A stretch of DNA of 64,000 nt from Pararobbsia alpina_A (GTDB lineage Bacteria; Pseudomonadota; Gammaproteobacteria; Burkholderiales; Burkholderiaceae): the NCBI RefSeq assembly GCF_965118125.1, contig NZ_OZ221287.1, positions 1,736,001 through 1,800,000 of the forward strand. Reading direction: 5' to 3'. Under the pieces are notes generated by a model that worked only from the letters and a program-made list of their open reading frames with translations, did not search any database and had not been told where the DNA came from. A program made the translations under genes and the position numbers. Every line of letters starts with the position of its first letter. The stretch's first letter is position 1. Below, in pieces: positions 55,177 to 63,783 of the stretch.

Positions 55177-55518
55177 TCAGACGCCGAGCAGTTCGACTTC
55201 GAATACGAGCGTTGCGTTGGGCGGAATGACGCCGCCGGCACCGCGCACACCATAGCCGAGTTGCGGCGGAATCGTCAGCTTGCGCACGCCGCCGACCTTC
55301 ATGCCTTGCACGCCTTCGTCCCAGCCGCGAATCACGTGACCCGCGCCGAGCGGGAACGAGAACGGCTCGTTGCGATCCTTGCTCGAATCGAACTTCTGTC
55401 CGTCGGTCAGCCAGCCCGTGTAGTGAACACTGACCATGGCGCCTTTCGTTGCTTCAGGACCGTCACCTTCGGTCAGGTCTTCATACTTCAAACCGGAATC
55501 GGTCGTAATTGCAGCCAT
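55177..55518 (-). CDS. FKBP-type peptidyl-prolyl cis-trans isomerase
   Basis: A 113-residue single-domain FKBP: MVSVHYTGWLTDGQKFDSSKDRNEPFSFPLGAGHVIRGWDEGVQGMKVGGVRKLTIPPQLGYGVRG, containing the Tyr/Phe/Asp/Trp active-site residues of FKBP12. No signal peptide, so cytosolic. The ATG at 55518 has a strong GAGGAGGCGCC upstream; the longer ORF adds ten unrelated residues. Similar proteins in Burkholderia and Neisseria are noted for macrophage infection, which cannot be judged here. Confidence 0.94.
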   Translation of the reverse strand: MAAITTDSGLKYEDLTEGDGPEATKGAMVSVHYTGWLTDGQKFDSSKDRNEPFSFPLGAGHVIRGWDEGVQGMKVGGVRKLTIPPQLGYGVRGAGGVIPPNATLVFEVELLGV

Positions 55519-55626
55519 TATTGGCGCCTCCTCAAAATGATCCGCCATGGTAACTCAGCGGACGTACAGAACTGTAAGCGTCGCCCCTATAATCTGCTAA
55601 ACGATGTTCTAGCGAGGGCTTTCGCC

Positions 55627-56454
55627 TTGTCTGAATCCACGACTGCTTCCGACATGAGTTCCGATACCCGGTCAACGACCACGGGCGCACAGCAGAATGT
55701 GACGTCCGGTGGCGCACCCGACGCCACGTCTTCCGATCTTGCGTTCGTACACGAACGCGCTGCGCGCGTGCGCGCCGAGTCGCAGGTATTTGCCCGCGAT
55801 CAGGTGCTGTCGACCGCCTCACACGATCTGCGCGGCCCCCTCAACGCGATTCATACGTGGGCCCACGTGCTCGAGCGCAAGCTCGGCGAAGCGGACGCAT
55901 CGATTGGTCGCGCGCTCGCCGGGATCCGCGCGGGCGTCGAGCAGCAGGTATCGCTGATCGAAAAGATTATCGACGCGCCCCGCATGGCCACGCGCCATCT
56001 GGTCATCGCGCGCCGCCCGGTCGGGCTCGAGGCGCTTTGCCAGGACGCTATCGCCAACGCGCGCCTGACGCAGGGCGGCGGCGAGATCGTGCTCGAATGG
56101 AATGGCGAATCCCGCGAAGTGTCCGTCGATGCAGAGCGCATCTGGCAGGCGTGGTGGTGCATGCTCGCGTATGCGCACGAACTGGCCGCGGCGGCGGCCG
56201 ACAACGCGGCGTCGCTGGCTGCGATCGGTACGCCGGGCACGGTGCGCGTGCTTCGCGTGACGACCGAGCAGGGCAACTGCATCACGACGCTGACTACGGC
56301 GGCACCTGCGCTGGAGCGTTCGGTGCTCGAGCAGAATCTCGCCTTGCCGCGACGGGTGGCCGAAGCCCATGGCGGCCAGTGTTCGATCGAACCTCACGAC
56401 GAGGCCGGCGAACTCTCGATCACGATGGTGATTGCGCTGACGAGCCGCGACTAG
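55627..56454 (+). CDS. Histidine-kinase-like protein with degenerate ATPase domain
   Basis: About 275 residues. Probable TTG start at 55627 (GCGAGGG upstream) or ATG at 55654. After a Ser/Thr-rich leader a HisKA dimerisation/phospho-acceptor helix is clear: VLSTASHDLRGPLNAIHTWAHVLERKLG, with the phospho-His in SHDLRGP. The ATPase half is degraded: the N-box asparagines are replaced by an Ala-rich stretch (AWWCMLAYAHELAAAAADN), the DxGxG motif is absent (TTEQGNCITTLTTAA), and only a remnant of the G2 region (RVAEAHGGQCSIE) remains. No transmembrane segment or receiver partner. Probably a pseudokinase, phosphatase or dimerisation partner rather than an active kinase. Confidence 0.75.
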   Translation: MSESTTASDMSSDTRSTTTGAQQNVTSGGAPDATSSDLAFVHERAARVRAESQVFARDQVLSTASHDLRGPLNAIHTWAHVLERKLGEADASIGRALAGIRAGVEQQVSLIEKIIDAPRMATRHLVIARRPVGLEALCQDAIANARLTQGGGEIVLEWNGESREVSVDAERIWQAWWCMLAYAHELAAAAADNAASLAAIGTPGTVRVLRVTTEQGNCITTLTTAAPALERSVLEQNLALPRRVAEAHGGQCSIEPHDEAGELSITMVIALTSRD

Positions 56455-56506
56455 GCTCAAAACCAGGCTCAAACCAGGCTCAAACCAAACTCAAACCAGG
56501 CTCAGC
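56453..56506. repeat. Degenerate 11-bp tandem repeats
   Basis: Units AGGCTCAAACC at 56465-56475 and 56476-56486, preceded by a 12-bp variant (56453-56464) and followed by AAACTCAAACC (56487-56497) and a partial unit. The array bridges the convergent stops of the kinase-like gene and treY and overlaps both stop codons. Confidence 0.9.
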
Positions 56507-59327
56507 TGATCGGGTTCGTCAGCAAAGCGACCGGGCACGTGGCGAGCAGATCCTTCAGCAAGCGCATCGGAGCCGGTTTGAGCTGACGATCCGATGCGAT
56601 ATCGACGGTCGCGCGCTGCAGCGCTTCGGGCACGGCGATCGACGTCTCCCCCCAATCCGCCGCGTTGACGAGCGGTGTCGACGCGGCGCCGAGAATGGCG
56701 CCCGGCAGCAGGGTCGCCACGGCGACGGCGACGTCACCGCTTGCCGGATCGATACGGCCGAAGGCGATGGCGTGCGCCGCCATCGGACCTTGAATCTCGA
56801 GCGGGATGTAGTCGCCGCCCACGAACAACCCCGGCCGATGGGCACGCAACGCGAGCGCGCGCTGTATCAACGCGAGCTTGACCGAGCCGTCGCGCCATTG
56901 GGCGACCCGCGCGGCGGGTGACGCATCGGAGAGTGCGGCCAGCAAGGCCCGCCGTTTCGCGAAGTCGACCGGGCGACGGTTGTCCGGATCGACGAGCGAG
57001 AAGTCCCACAGTTCCGTGCCCTGGTACAGGTCGGCGACGCCCGGCCCGCAGACCCGCATCAGCGTTTGCGTGAGGCTGTTGATCGCGCCGGCCGGTGCGA
57101 TCGCATCGACAAACTGAGCGAGCTCCTGCACAAACGGATTCGGCCGGTCGGACGAAAGAATCGCCTGAAGGAAGCGCTGGCACGCCGTTTCGTAATCGAC
57201 GTTGGGCGCAAACCAGTCGGTGCGCAGCTTGGCCTCGCGGAGCGCCTTCTCGAGCCAGCCTGCCATGCGATCCGCGAACGCCTGGATCCCCGGCGCATCA
57301 CCGGGGGAAAGCTCCGGCGGCCATGCGCCCACAAGGGCCTCATACAGCATCGATTCGACCGTGGCCTCCGGCCCGATTGCGACACTCGCACCATGCCCGC
57401 CATCGGCTTTGTGCTGCGCGTTGAGCTTGCTCCATGCCGCGACGACCGACGCCCATCTCTCGGGAATTTCGCTGAGCACCGCCAGACGTGCGCGCGTGTC
57501 TTCCCCCCGCTTGTGATCGTGCGTCGCGGTCGTGAGCCACGCACGCGGGAAATCGCGCGCTCGCTGCTGCAGGGTCGTGTGAAAGTCCGCCACCGACATC
57601 GCGAGCTGTGCCGGATTCGCGCCGACTTCATTGCGCGACAGCAAGCGCCCATAGCGATAGCACAAGGTATCTTCGATCGACTTCGCGGCGGTCGGCGACG
57701 TGAGCTGCGAGAACACAATCAGCGCGGCACGCCGATGCGAGCCGGCCGGCGTCGGGTATCCCGGGGCACTCGCCGAACCCGGGTCGGCGCCCGGCATCGG
57801 CGCACCGCCGAGCCAGCTGTCGAGCCGTTCGAGCAAGGCATGATCGGCGGTGCGCAGCGCCGCGCGTGCCGCCTCGCGAGCGCGATCGAAGAAGCGATTG
57901 TCTTCGACGCTGCGCAGGCCGTTCTCCGGATAGATCCGATAGACGGGGAAGTGCACCACGTACTCGATCAGCACACGCTTGATGGACGCGAAGGTCGAAT
58001 CGCGCGTCGTGATGTCGTCTCGCGCGATCCGGTGCAATGCGCGTGCGCACCGGTCGACTTCCGCGGCCAGGTTTTCGGCGAGCACCTGACGCTTGGCGCG
58101 CAAGGTCTGCTCTTCGAGCGTCGCGGTCGACGCCGCCTGTAGCGAGGCCCACCATGCGTCGAGCGGTGCGGCACCCGATGCGTCGTGCATCAACATGCCG
58201 ACCTGATTCATGAAGTCGTAGCCTGTCGTGCCATCGACCTGCCAGTCGTCGCGCATCGGTTCATCGTGAGCAAGGATCTTCTCGACCACCAGCACAGGCG
58301 GCATATCGCGTAGCGCTGCCGGGCGTTGGCCCTGCAATGCGTCCATCCGCTGGCGGAGCCGCTGGCAATACTCGCGCGGCTCGGCCAGCCCGTCGACGTG
58401 ATCGATGCGCAGCCCGTCGATGATGCCGTCGCCATAGAGGCGCAGCACGAGTCCGTGCATCGCTTCGAATACGTCGGGACGTTCGACGCGCATGCCGATC
58501 AGCGACGAAATATCGAAGAAGCGCCGCCAGTTGACCTCGTCGGCCGCCGTGCGCCACGAGGCGAGCCGAAAGTGCTGGCGTTCGAGCAAGCGATGCAAGG
58601 CCTCGGGGGCCGCATAGGCGGCGATCACCGAGTCGAGCGCGGACGTATGCCGCGGCACCGCCGCAAAGGTACGGAAGGTGCGCTGTGCGGCGACGGCGCG
58701 CGAGCGGTCCTCGGGTTGTGTCGTGAGGTCCTGGAAGGCTTCGACGAGCGGCGCGAGCACGGACAGCTCGCCTTGTCGAAACATGGCGACGTAATCCGTC
58801 GGGCAGATCGGAAAGCGATGCGGGCCATACTCAACGACAAACTGCCCGCGTTGCGCGCTCCATGCGAGGCGGATATGGCCGGCTTGCAACTCATCGCCGT
58901 ATGCGCCGCCGAGAAACGGCGCAAGCACTTTGCCACGGAGCGCCGGGTCGGGCGAATGCCAGTCCACGTCGAAATGGCGCGCGAATTCGCTATGCCGGCC
59001 CCACGTCAGGATATCGAGCCACCATGCGTTGTGCGCGTTGCCCGCGCCCATATGATTGGGCACGAAGTCCGCAATCAATCCCATGCCGTGCGTGCGCAGA
59101 CGCTCGACCAGCCGGATCAGCGCGGCCTCGCCGCCGAGTTCTTCGTTGACACGCGAATAGTCGACGGTGTCATACCCGTGCGTCGAACCCGGTTGCGCCG
59201 TCGTGATGGGTGACGCATAGACGTGACTGATGCCGAGCGCGGCAAAGTAATCGACGAGCGCCGCCGCATCGTCGAACGTAAAGTCGCGATGAAACTGGAG
59301 GCGGACCGTCGAGCGCAGGGCAGTCAT
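56502..59327 (-). CDS. treY: Malto-oligosyltrehalose synthase
   Basis: 941 residues. A GH13 enzyme turning the reducing-end glucose of maltooligosaccharides into an alpha-1,1 (trehalosyl) linkage. Motifs: LQFHRDFTFDDAAALVDYFAALGISHVYASPI, IADFVPNHMGAGN (region I), GIIDGLRIDHVDGLAEP (catalytic Asp, region II), PPVLVVEKILAHDEP (catalytic Glu, region III), and TTATHDHKRGEDTRARLAVLSEIP (the TreY-specific segment with the conserved THDxKRxED). It starts inside the malQ stop (ATGA overlap), so it is translationally coupled. Last gene of treZ-malQ-treY; ends within the 11-bp repeat array. Confidence 0.97.
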   Translation of the reverse strand: MTALRSTVRLQFHRDFTFDDAAALVDYFAALGISHVYASPITTAQPGSTHGYDTVDYSRVNEELGGEAALIRLVERLRTHGMGLIADFVPNHMGAGNAHNAWWLDILTWGRHSEFARHFDVDWHSPDPALRGKVLAPFLGGAYGDELQAGHIRLAWSAQRGQFVVEYGPHRFPICPTDYVAMFRQGELSVLAPLVEAFQDLTTQPEDRSRAVAAQRTFRTFAAVPRHTSALDSVIAAYAAPEALHRLLERQHFRLASWRTAADEVNWRRFFDISSLIGMRVERPDVFEAMHGLVLRLYGDGIIDGLRIDHVDGLAEPREYCQRLRQRMDALQGQRPAALRDMPPVLVVEKILAHDEPMRDDWQVDGTTGYDFMNQVGMLMHDASGAAPLDAWWASLQAASTATLEEQTLRAKRQVLAENLAAEVDRCARALHRIARDDITTRDSTFASIKRVLIEYVVHFPVYRIYPENGLRSVEDNRFFDRAREAARAALRTADHALLERLDSWLGGAPMPGADPGSASAPGYPTPAGSHRRAALIVFSQLTSPTAAKSIEDTLCYRYGRLLSRNEVGANPAQLAMSVADFHTTLQQRARDFPRAWLTTATHDHKRGEDTRARLAVLSEIPERWASVVAAWSKLNAQHKADGGHGASVAIGPEATVESMLYEALVGAWPPELSPGDAPGIQAFADRMAGWLEKALREAKLRTDWFAPNVDYETACQRFLQAILSSDRPNPFVQELAQFVDAIAPAGAINSLTQTLMRVCGPGVADLYQGTELWDFSLVDPDNRRPVDFAKRRALLAALSDASPAARVAQWRDGSVKLALIQRALALRAHRPGLFVGGDYIPLEIQGPMAAHAIAFGRIDPASGDVAVAVATLLPGAILGAASTPLVNAADWGETSIAVPEALQRATVDIASDRQLKPAPMRLLKDLLATCPVALLTNPIS

Positions 59328-61681
59328 GAGCGTGGGAAAAATTGGCGGATGGCGAGCACGCGATCAGCCAGCGTCGGCTGCTCGAGCAATGCGTCGAACG
59401 GCGCCGCAACGCGGCGTCGCCAGTTCGGATGTTCGTCGATCGATCCGGGCAGGTTCGGCTGGTCGGCGAGGCCGAGCAGATCCTCGAGCGGATAGATCAC
59501 GAGCGGAGCCGGTGTCTTCGCGATATAGGCGAGCGCCTCGTCAACGGGAGGCTGCTCGGGCGGCGCGGCATCCGCAGGTGCAATGCCCGTTTGCTGAAAC
59601 GCCTCCCAGAGCAGCGTACGATCGCGCTTGCGTTCGAGATGGGCGAGTGCGACAGGGTCCTGTCCGTCGGGAAGCTTCGCCGTCTGGCCGATCCGGTTGC
59701 GCCAGTCGATATCGTCGCCGGCCCACCATCCGGTGACCGTCGGCAGGTCGTGTGTCGTGGTCGTCGCGACCGCATGCGCGGACCAGCGGTCCGGTGCGAT
59801 AAAGCGCTCGACGGGAACGGGCGTTGGAATAGTCGCCGGCGTACCCCTCATTTGGGCCGGCGCGTCCGCGTGCGTATCCACTCCGTGCTTCGGCGTTGCA
59901 TCGGCGGGCATCTCCGTCGAGCGCTTTTGCGTTACGTTGTCGTCGATACCGTCTGCGACCCGGTCCGCAGCGGCTTCAGCGGGTGTCGCCGTCGTCGGCG
60001 TGGCTGCGGTGTCGGGCGCGTCCTTCTTGCGTTCGAACCAGAGCACGCGAATACCCAGCAGCTCGCTCTCGGACAGTCGCTCGCGCATCCCGCCGGGAAC
60101 GGTGCCGAGGTCCTCACCGATCACGATCGCACGGTGTCGCCACGATTCGAGCGCGATCAGCCGCAGCAGATCGTCGAACGGATAGTGCAGATAGGCTCCG
60201 TCGCGTGCCGAGGAGCCGTCCGGCACGAGCCACAGGCGACGCAGGCCGAGAATATGATCGATACGCACGCCGCCCGCATGTCGGAACGACGCGCGCAGCA
60301 TGTCGAGAAACGCGCTGAAGCCCTGGTTGATCATGCCGCGCGGGGAAAAGGTCGTCAGGCCCCACGCCTGTCCGACCTGATTGAAGAGGTCGGGCGGCGC
60401 GCCGACCGATACGCCCTGCAGCATCTCGCGCGGGTAGCCCCATGCATGACTGCCCGCACTGTCGCAGCCGACGGCCAGGTCGGCGACCAGTCCGACGGCC
60501 ATGCCGGCCGCGCGCGCGTCGGCTTGTGCACGTGCAAGACCCCGATGGGCGAGCCATTGAAGAAACGCGTGAAACGTGACCTCGTGCGGCATAGACGCCA
60601 CGGCCTCGGTCACTGCCGCGCTATTGGGATCACGCAACGCGGCAGGCCAGTTCCGCCAGTAGCCGGCGTCAGGTGATTCCGCGAGAAACGCGGCCTGAAT
60701 CGCCTCGAAGCGCGCGTGATCTTCGAGGGGCTTGCCGTAGTCGCGACGAAACGCGTCGAGTTCGGCCAACGGCGCCTCGCCGAAATGGCCCTCCCGCATC
60801 TGATCGAAGAGCCTGCGCAGGATCGCGAGGCGGGCGCGGCCCGCGCGCGGCCAATCGATCAGCGCCAGTCCTTCGAGTTCAGCGAGTGTGCCTTCCAGTC
60901 CGAGCGCATGAATGGCGGCACGCGCGGGTTCCTGTCCGAATGCCTCGACCGGGTCGATATGTAACACATTCAGGAACAGACGACTCGAGGGCGAGTAAGG
61001 GCTGAACTTGTCGGGCTGCGCGGAGAACATCGCATGCACCGGGCTGATCGCCAATGCATCACCGCCTTGCTTGCCAAGATGTTGAGCGACATGACCCAGT
61101 GCCGAATACGTCCCAATGCCGCCGTCTCCCGGCTCGCGCAAGCCATAGAGCTGGACGCCCACCCCCCAGCCGCGTCCGGACTGTGCACGCGCGGCGCTGT
61201 TCATTGCATCGGCCACGCTATAGCAGTGGCGCGGTGCGACCGCCAGCGTGCATTGGCGATTGTCGATCGTCAGCGTGTGATATCCCGTTTCCGTAATGGG
61301 CGCGAGAATGGCCGGCTCGCCCTTGGGCACCGAGAGCAGGCCTTCGATCACGCCGCCTTGCTCGAGATCGATCCGGTAACGCGTGCCGGACTTGTGCGCG
61401 GACGCCGAGAATGAAATCGCGCGATCGACTTCGGCTGTCATGAGCTTCGGCACATGCGTGCGCCGCTGCTCGGCATCGAGCAGAGCGAGGGACTCGCGAG
61501 CCTGCGAGGTGCTTGCGCACGGCAGTTCTAGACGCTCGAGCAGCACGCGCAGCACGTCGTCGTTGACCCGCTGCGGCAGATGCTGGGCGTTCTCCCACTC
61601 GACCTCGATGCCCGCGCGTTCGGCGAGCTCGACGAGCAGCTTGCTGCTTGCCGCGCGTGGGGGGCGTTGCGTGTCAGTCAT
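59324..61681 (-). CDS. malQ: 4-alpha-glucanotransferase (amylomaltase), with a 70-residue low-complexity insert
   Basis: 785 residues of GH77. The start at 61681 (GGAGG upstream, ATGA overlap with treZ) is preferred over a longer ORF. The N-terminal domain is that of the long MalQ form; catalytic residues are Asp475 in GGVRIDHILGLRRLW, Glu523 in IGEDLGTVP and Asp645 in TTTHDLPTVTGWW. Between the third and fourth conserved regions, where most MalQ have a short link, residues about 552-622 (DNA about 59816-60028) are a Thr/Ala/Pro/Asp-rich insert. The enzyme reshuffles alpha-1,4 glucans, feeding maltooligosaccharides to TreY/TreZ. Confidence 0.95.
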   Translation of the reverse strand: MTDTQRPPRAASSKLLVELAERAGIEVEWENAQHLPQRVNDDVLRVLLERLELPCASTSQARESLALLDAEQRRTHVPKLMTAEVDRAISFSASAHKSGTRYRIDLEQGGVIEGLLSVPKGEPAILAPITETGYHTLTIDNRQCTLAVAPRHCYSVADAMNSAARAQSGRGWGVGVQLYGLREPGDGGIGTYSALGHVAQHLGKQGGDALAISPVHAMFSAQPDKFSPYSPSSRLFLNVLHIDPVEAFGQEPARAAIHALGLEGTLAELEGLALIDWPRAGRARLAILRRLFDQMREGHFGEAPLAELDAFRRDYGKPLEDHARFEAIQAAFLAESPDAGYWRNWPAALRDPNSAAVTEAVASMPHEVTFHAFLQWLAHRGLARAQADARAAGMAVGLVADLAVGCDSAGSHAWGYPREMLQGVSVGAPPDLFNQVGQAWGLTTFSPRGMINQGFSAFLDMLRASFRHAGGVRIDHILGLRRLWLVPDGSSARDGAYLHYPFDDLLRLIALESWRHRAIVIGEDLGTVPGGMRERLSESELLGIRVLWFERKKDAPDTAATPTTATPAEAAADRVADGIDDNVTQKRSTEMPADATPKHGVDTHADAPAQMRGTPATIPTPVPVERFIAPDRWSAHAVATTTTHDLPTVTGWWAGDDIDWRNRIGQTAKLPDGQDPVALAHLERKRDRTLLWEAFQQTGIAPADAAPPEQPPVDEALAYIAKTPAPLVIYPLEDLLGLADQPNLPGSIDEHPNWRRRVAAPFDALLEQPTLADRVLAIRQFFPRS

Positions 61682-63783
61682 GCGCTGGCCTCCGGATGGG
61701 CGCGGACAAATCCGTGCAGATCGCCCGTTAACCATGCGACTGCCGCGTGGGCGGGCAGGCGATGGGCGTCGAGATGGTCCCGCACGCGATCGGGCGTTTC
61801 GAAAATGATCCGGCCGGGTGGCATATCGCCAAGCGACAGTTCGGTATCGCCGAGGTTGACGGCGATCGTCAGCGTTTCGCCGTCGCCAAGTTGCCATTGC
61901 GCGCGCACACCACCGCCTTTGCCGCGGGATACGCGCGCGCCGTACTCGCCGCTACCGTTTGCCGTCTTACTCGATACCGCCGCTCCCGATACCGGCGCTG
62001 CGCGGCGTGCGGCCATGAGTGCTGCGGTTTCCCCATCGGGCGCAGGCGGTTCGTTGAGCACCTGTGCGCCGAGCGAACGCGTGCGCTCGAGTCTGGGAAT
62101 CAGCAGCTTGTGGCGCACGGCGAGCGCCGATTGATAGAAGTGCCGCCACTCGCGCGGGGTCATCGTCGCCCTATCCGCATCCGTATCGGCTTCCGTCTGC
62201 GAGTCGGCACCGCTATCTGTATCGGTGCCGGATTCAGATTGGACATGAACATCGTCGCGCAGATAGTCGCGCGCGGAACGCTGGAACGTGGCCAGGTCGT
62301 TCGGATCGGGAATATCGGCGCGTCGCTGCGGGTCTGAAAACGCCGAGAACTTCGCGAATTCCTTGCGGCGGCCTTCGCGGACTGCGTTCGCAAGATCGCC
62401 TTCATAGTCCGTGAAGAAGAGGAAGGGTTGTGTGCTGCCGGCTTCCTCGCCCATAAAAAGCAGCGGAATTTGCGGGGAAAGCAACATCAGCGCGATTGCC
62501 GCGCGTAACGCGTCGTGATGGGCCAGCAGCGTCAACCGCTCGCCCATCGCGCGATTGCCGATCTGATCGTGATTCTGCAAAAAGAACACAAAGGCCGTCG
62601 GCGGCAACTCCGCACTGGGCTCCCCGCGCGGACGATCATCATGAATCGGCGAAGGCTCGCCCTGGTAGACAAAGCCTTCGGCCAGGGCGCGAGCGAGCTT
62701 GCGTGCGGGCGCCTGCGCATACGCGCCGTAATAGCTCTCCGTTTCGCCCGTGAGCATGACGTGCAGCGTGTTGTGAACGTCGTCATTCCATTGCGCGTCG
62801 AAGTGACAGACGTGACCGCGCGTGCGGGTCATCAGACTGGCTTCGTTGGCCTCGTTCTCGAGGACAAGGTGAACGTGCCGGTCATATTCGGCGGATCGGC
62901 GAACGTGTTCGGCCATGTCCTTGAGCCACTGGGTATTGCCGATCGCGTGAACTGCATCGAAGCGCAGGCCGTCGATCCGGTATTCGTGAATCCAGTACAG
63001 CGCGTTTTCGATAAAGAACTGTCCGGTTTCGGCATGATCGAAATCGATCGCCGGTCCCCATGGGGTATGGGTCCCCTCCTTGAAAAACGGCGCTGCATAG
63101 CTGAGCAGGTAGTTGCCGTCCGGGCCGAAGTGGTTGTAGACCACATCGACGAACACCTGAAGCCCGAATCCATGCGCCGCATCGATCAAGGCCTTGAGCT
63201 CGTCGGGGGTGCCGTAAGCCGAGTCGGGCGCAAACGGCAGCACGCCGTCGTAACCCCAGTTATGCCGCCCCGAGAAGTCGGACAACGGCATCAGTTCGAT
63301 CGCCGTGACGCCGATCGCGGCAAGCTCGGGCAGCCTTGCGCTGACGCCGCGATATCCGCCCATCGCGCCGACGTGCACTTCATAGAGCACCGTTTCGGTC
63401 CAGGGCCGTCCACGCCAGTCCGTATTCGACCAACGATAGGCGCTCGGATCGATGACCATGCTCGGGCCGTGCACATCGTCGGGTTGAAAGCGGGACGCAG
63501 GATCGGGGACTTCGAGCCCATCGTCGAACCGATAGCGATAGCGTGCACCGGGTCCGCACTTCGCGGTCGCTTCGAACCATCCCTCGACAGTCGGCGACAT
63601 CGCAATCGGTGCGAGTCCGTCGACTACCAGCTCCACGCTGTTGCGCGAGGGCGCCCAGAAACGAAAGCAGGTTTCATTGTTGCCAAGCGGCTGAGCGCCG
63701 AACGGCAACATATGACGGTGATGATGCTTCTGTGTATCAACTGCACGTTCTGACATGGTTGCGTTCCAGAAGACGGGCTGCAT
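61678..63783 (-). CDS. treZ: Malto-oligosyltrehalose trehalohydrolase, with acidic and Gly/Ser inserts
   Basis: About 701 residues of GH13. N-terminal CBM48-like domain (FRFWAPSRNSVELVVDG), then DVVYNHFGPDGNYLL (region I), IDGLRFDAVHAIGN (nucleophile Asp), HLVLENEANEA (acid/base Glu) and FFLQNHDQIGNRAMGERL (region IV). Releases trehalose from maltooligosyltrehalose. Start: the ATG at 63783 overlaps the preceding stop (TGATG); a GTG one codon upstream and an ATG at 63756 are alternatives. Two non-family segments are present: a Thr/Asp/Ala/Glu-rich run after RDDVHVQSE (about 62158-62250) and a Ser/Gly/Ala run (about 61920-62020). Confidence 0.95.
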   Translation of the reverse strand: MQPVFWNATMSERAVDTQKHHHRHMLPFGAQPLGNNETCFRFWAPSRNSVELVVDGLAPIAMSPTVEGWFEATAKCGPGARYRYRFDDGLEVPDPASRFQPDDVHGPSMVIDPSAYRWSNTDWRGRPWTETVLYEVHVGAMGGYRGVSARLPELAAIGVTAIELMPLSDFSGRHNWGYDGVLPFAPDSAYGTPDELKALIDAAHGFGLQVFVDVVYNHFGPDGNYLLSYAAPFFKEGTHTPWGPAIDFDHAETGQFFIENALYWIHEYRIDGLRFDAVHAIGNTQWLKDMAEHVRRSAEYDRHVHLVLENEANEASLMTRTRGHVCHFDAQWNDDVHNTLHVMLTGETESYYGAYAQAPARKLARALAEGFVYQGEPSPIHDDRPRGEPSAELPPTAFVFFLQNHDQIGNRAMGERLTLLAHHDALRAAIALMLLSPQIPLLFMGEEAGSTQPFLFFTDYEGDLANAVREGRRKEFAKFSAFSDPQRRADIPDPNDLATFQRSARDYLRDDVHVQSESGTDTDSGADSQTEADTDADRATMTPREWRHFYQSALAVRHKLLIPRLERTRSLGAQVLNEPPAPDGETAALMAARRAAPVSGAAVSSKTANGSGEYGARVSRGKGGGVRAQWQLGDGETLTIAVNLGDTELSLGDMPPGRIIFETPDRVRDHLDAHRLPAHAAVAWLTGDLHGFVRAHPEASA

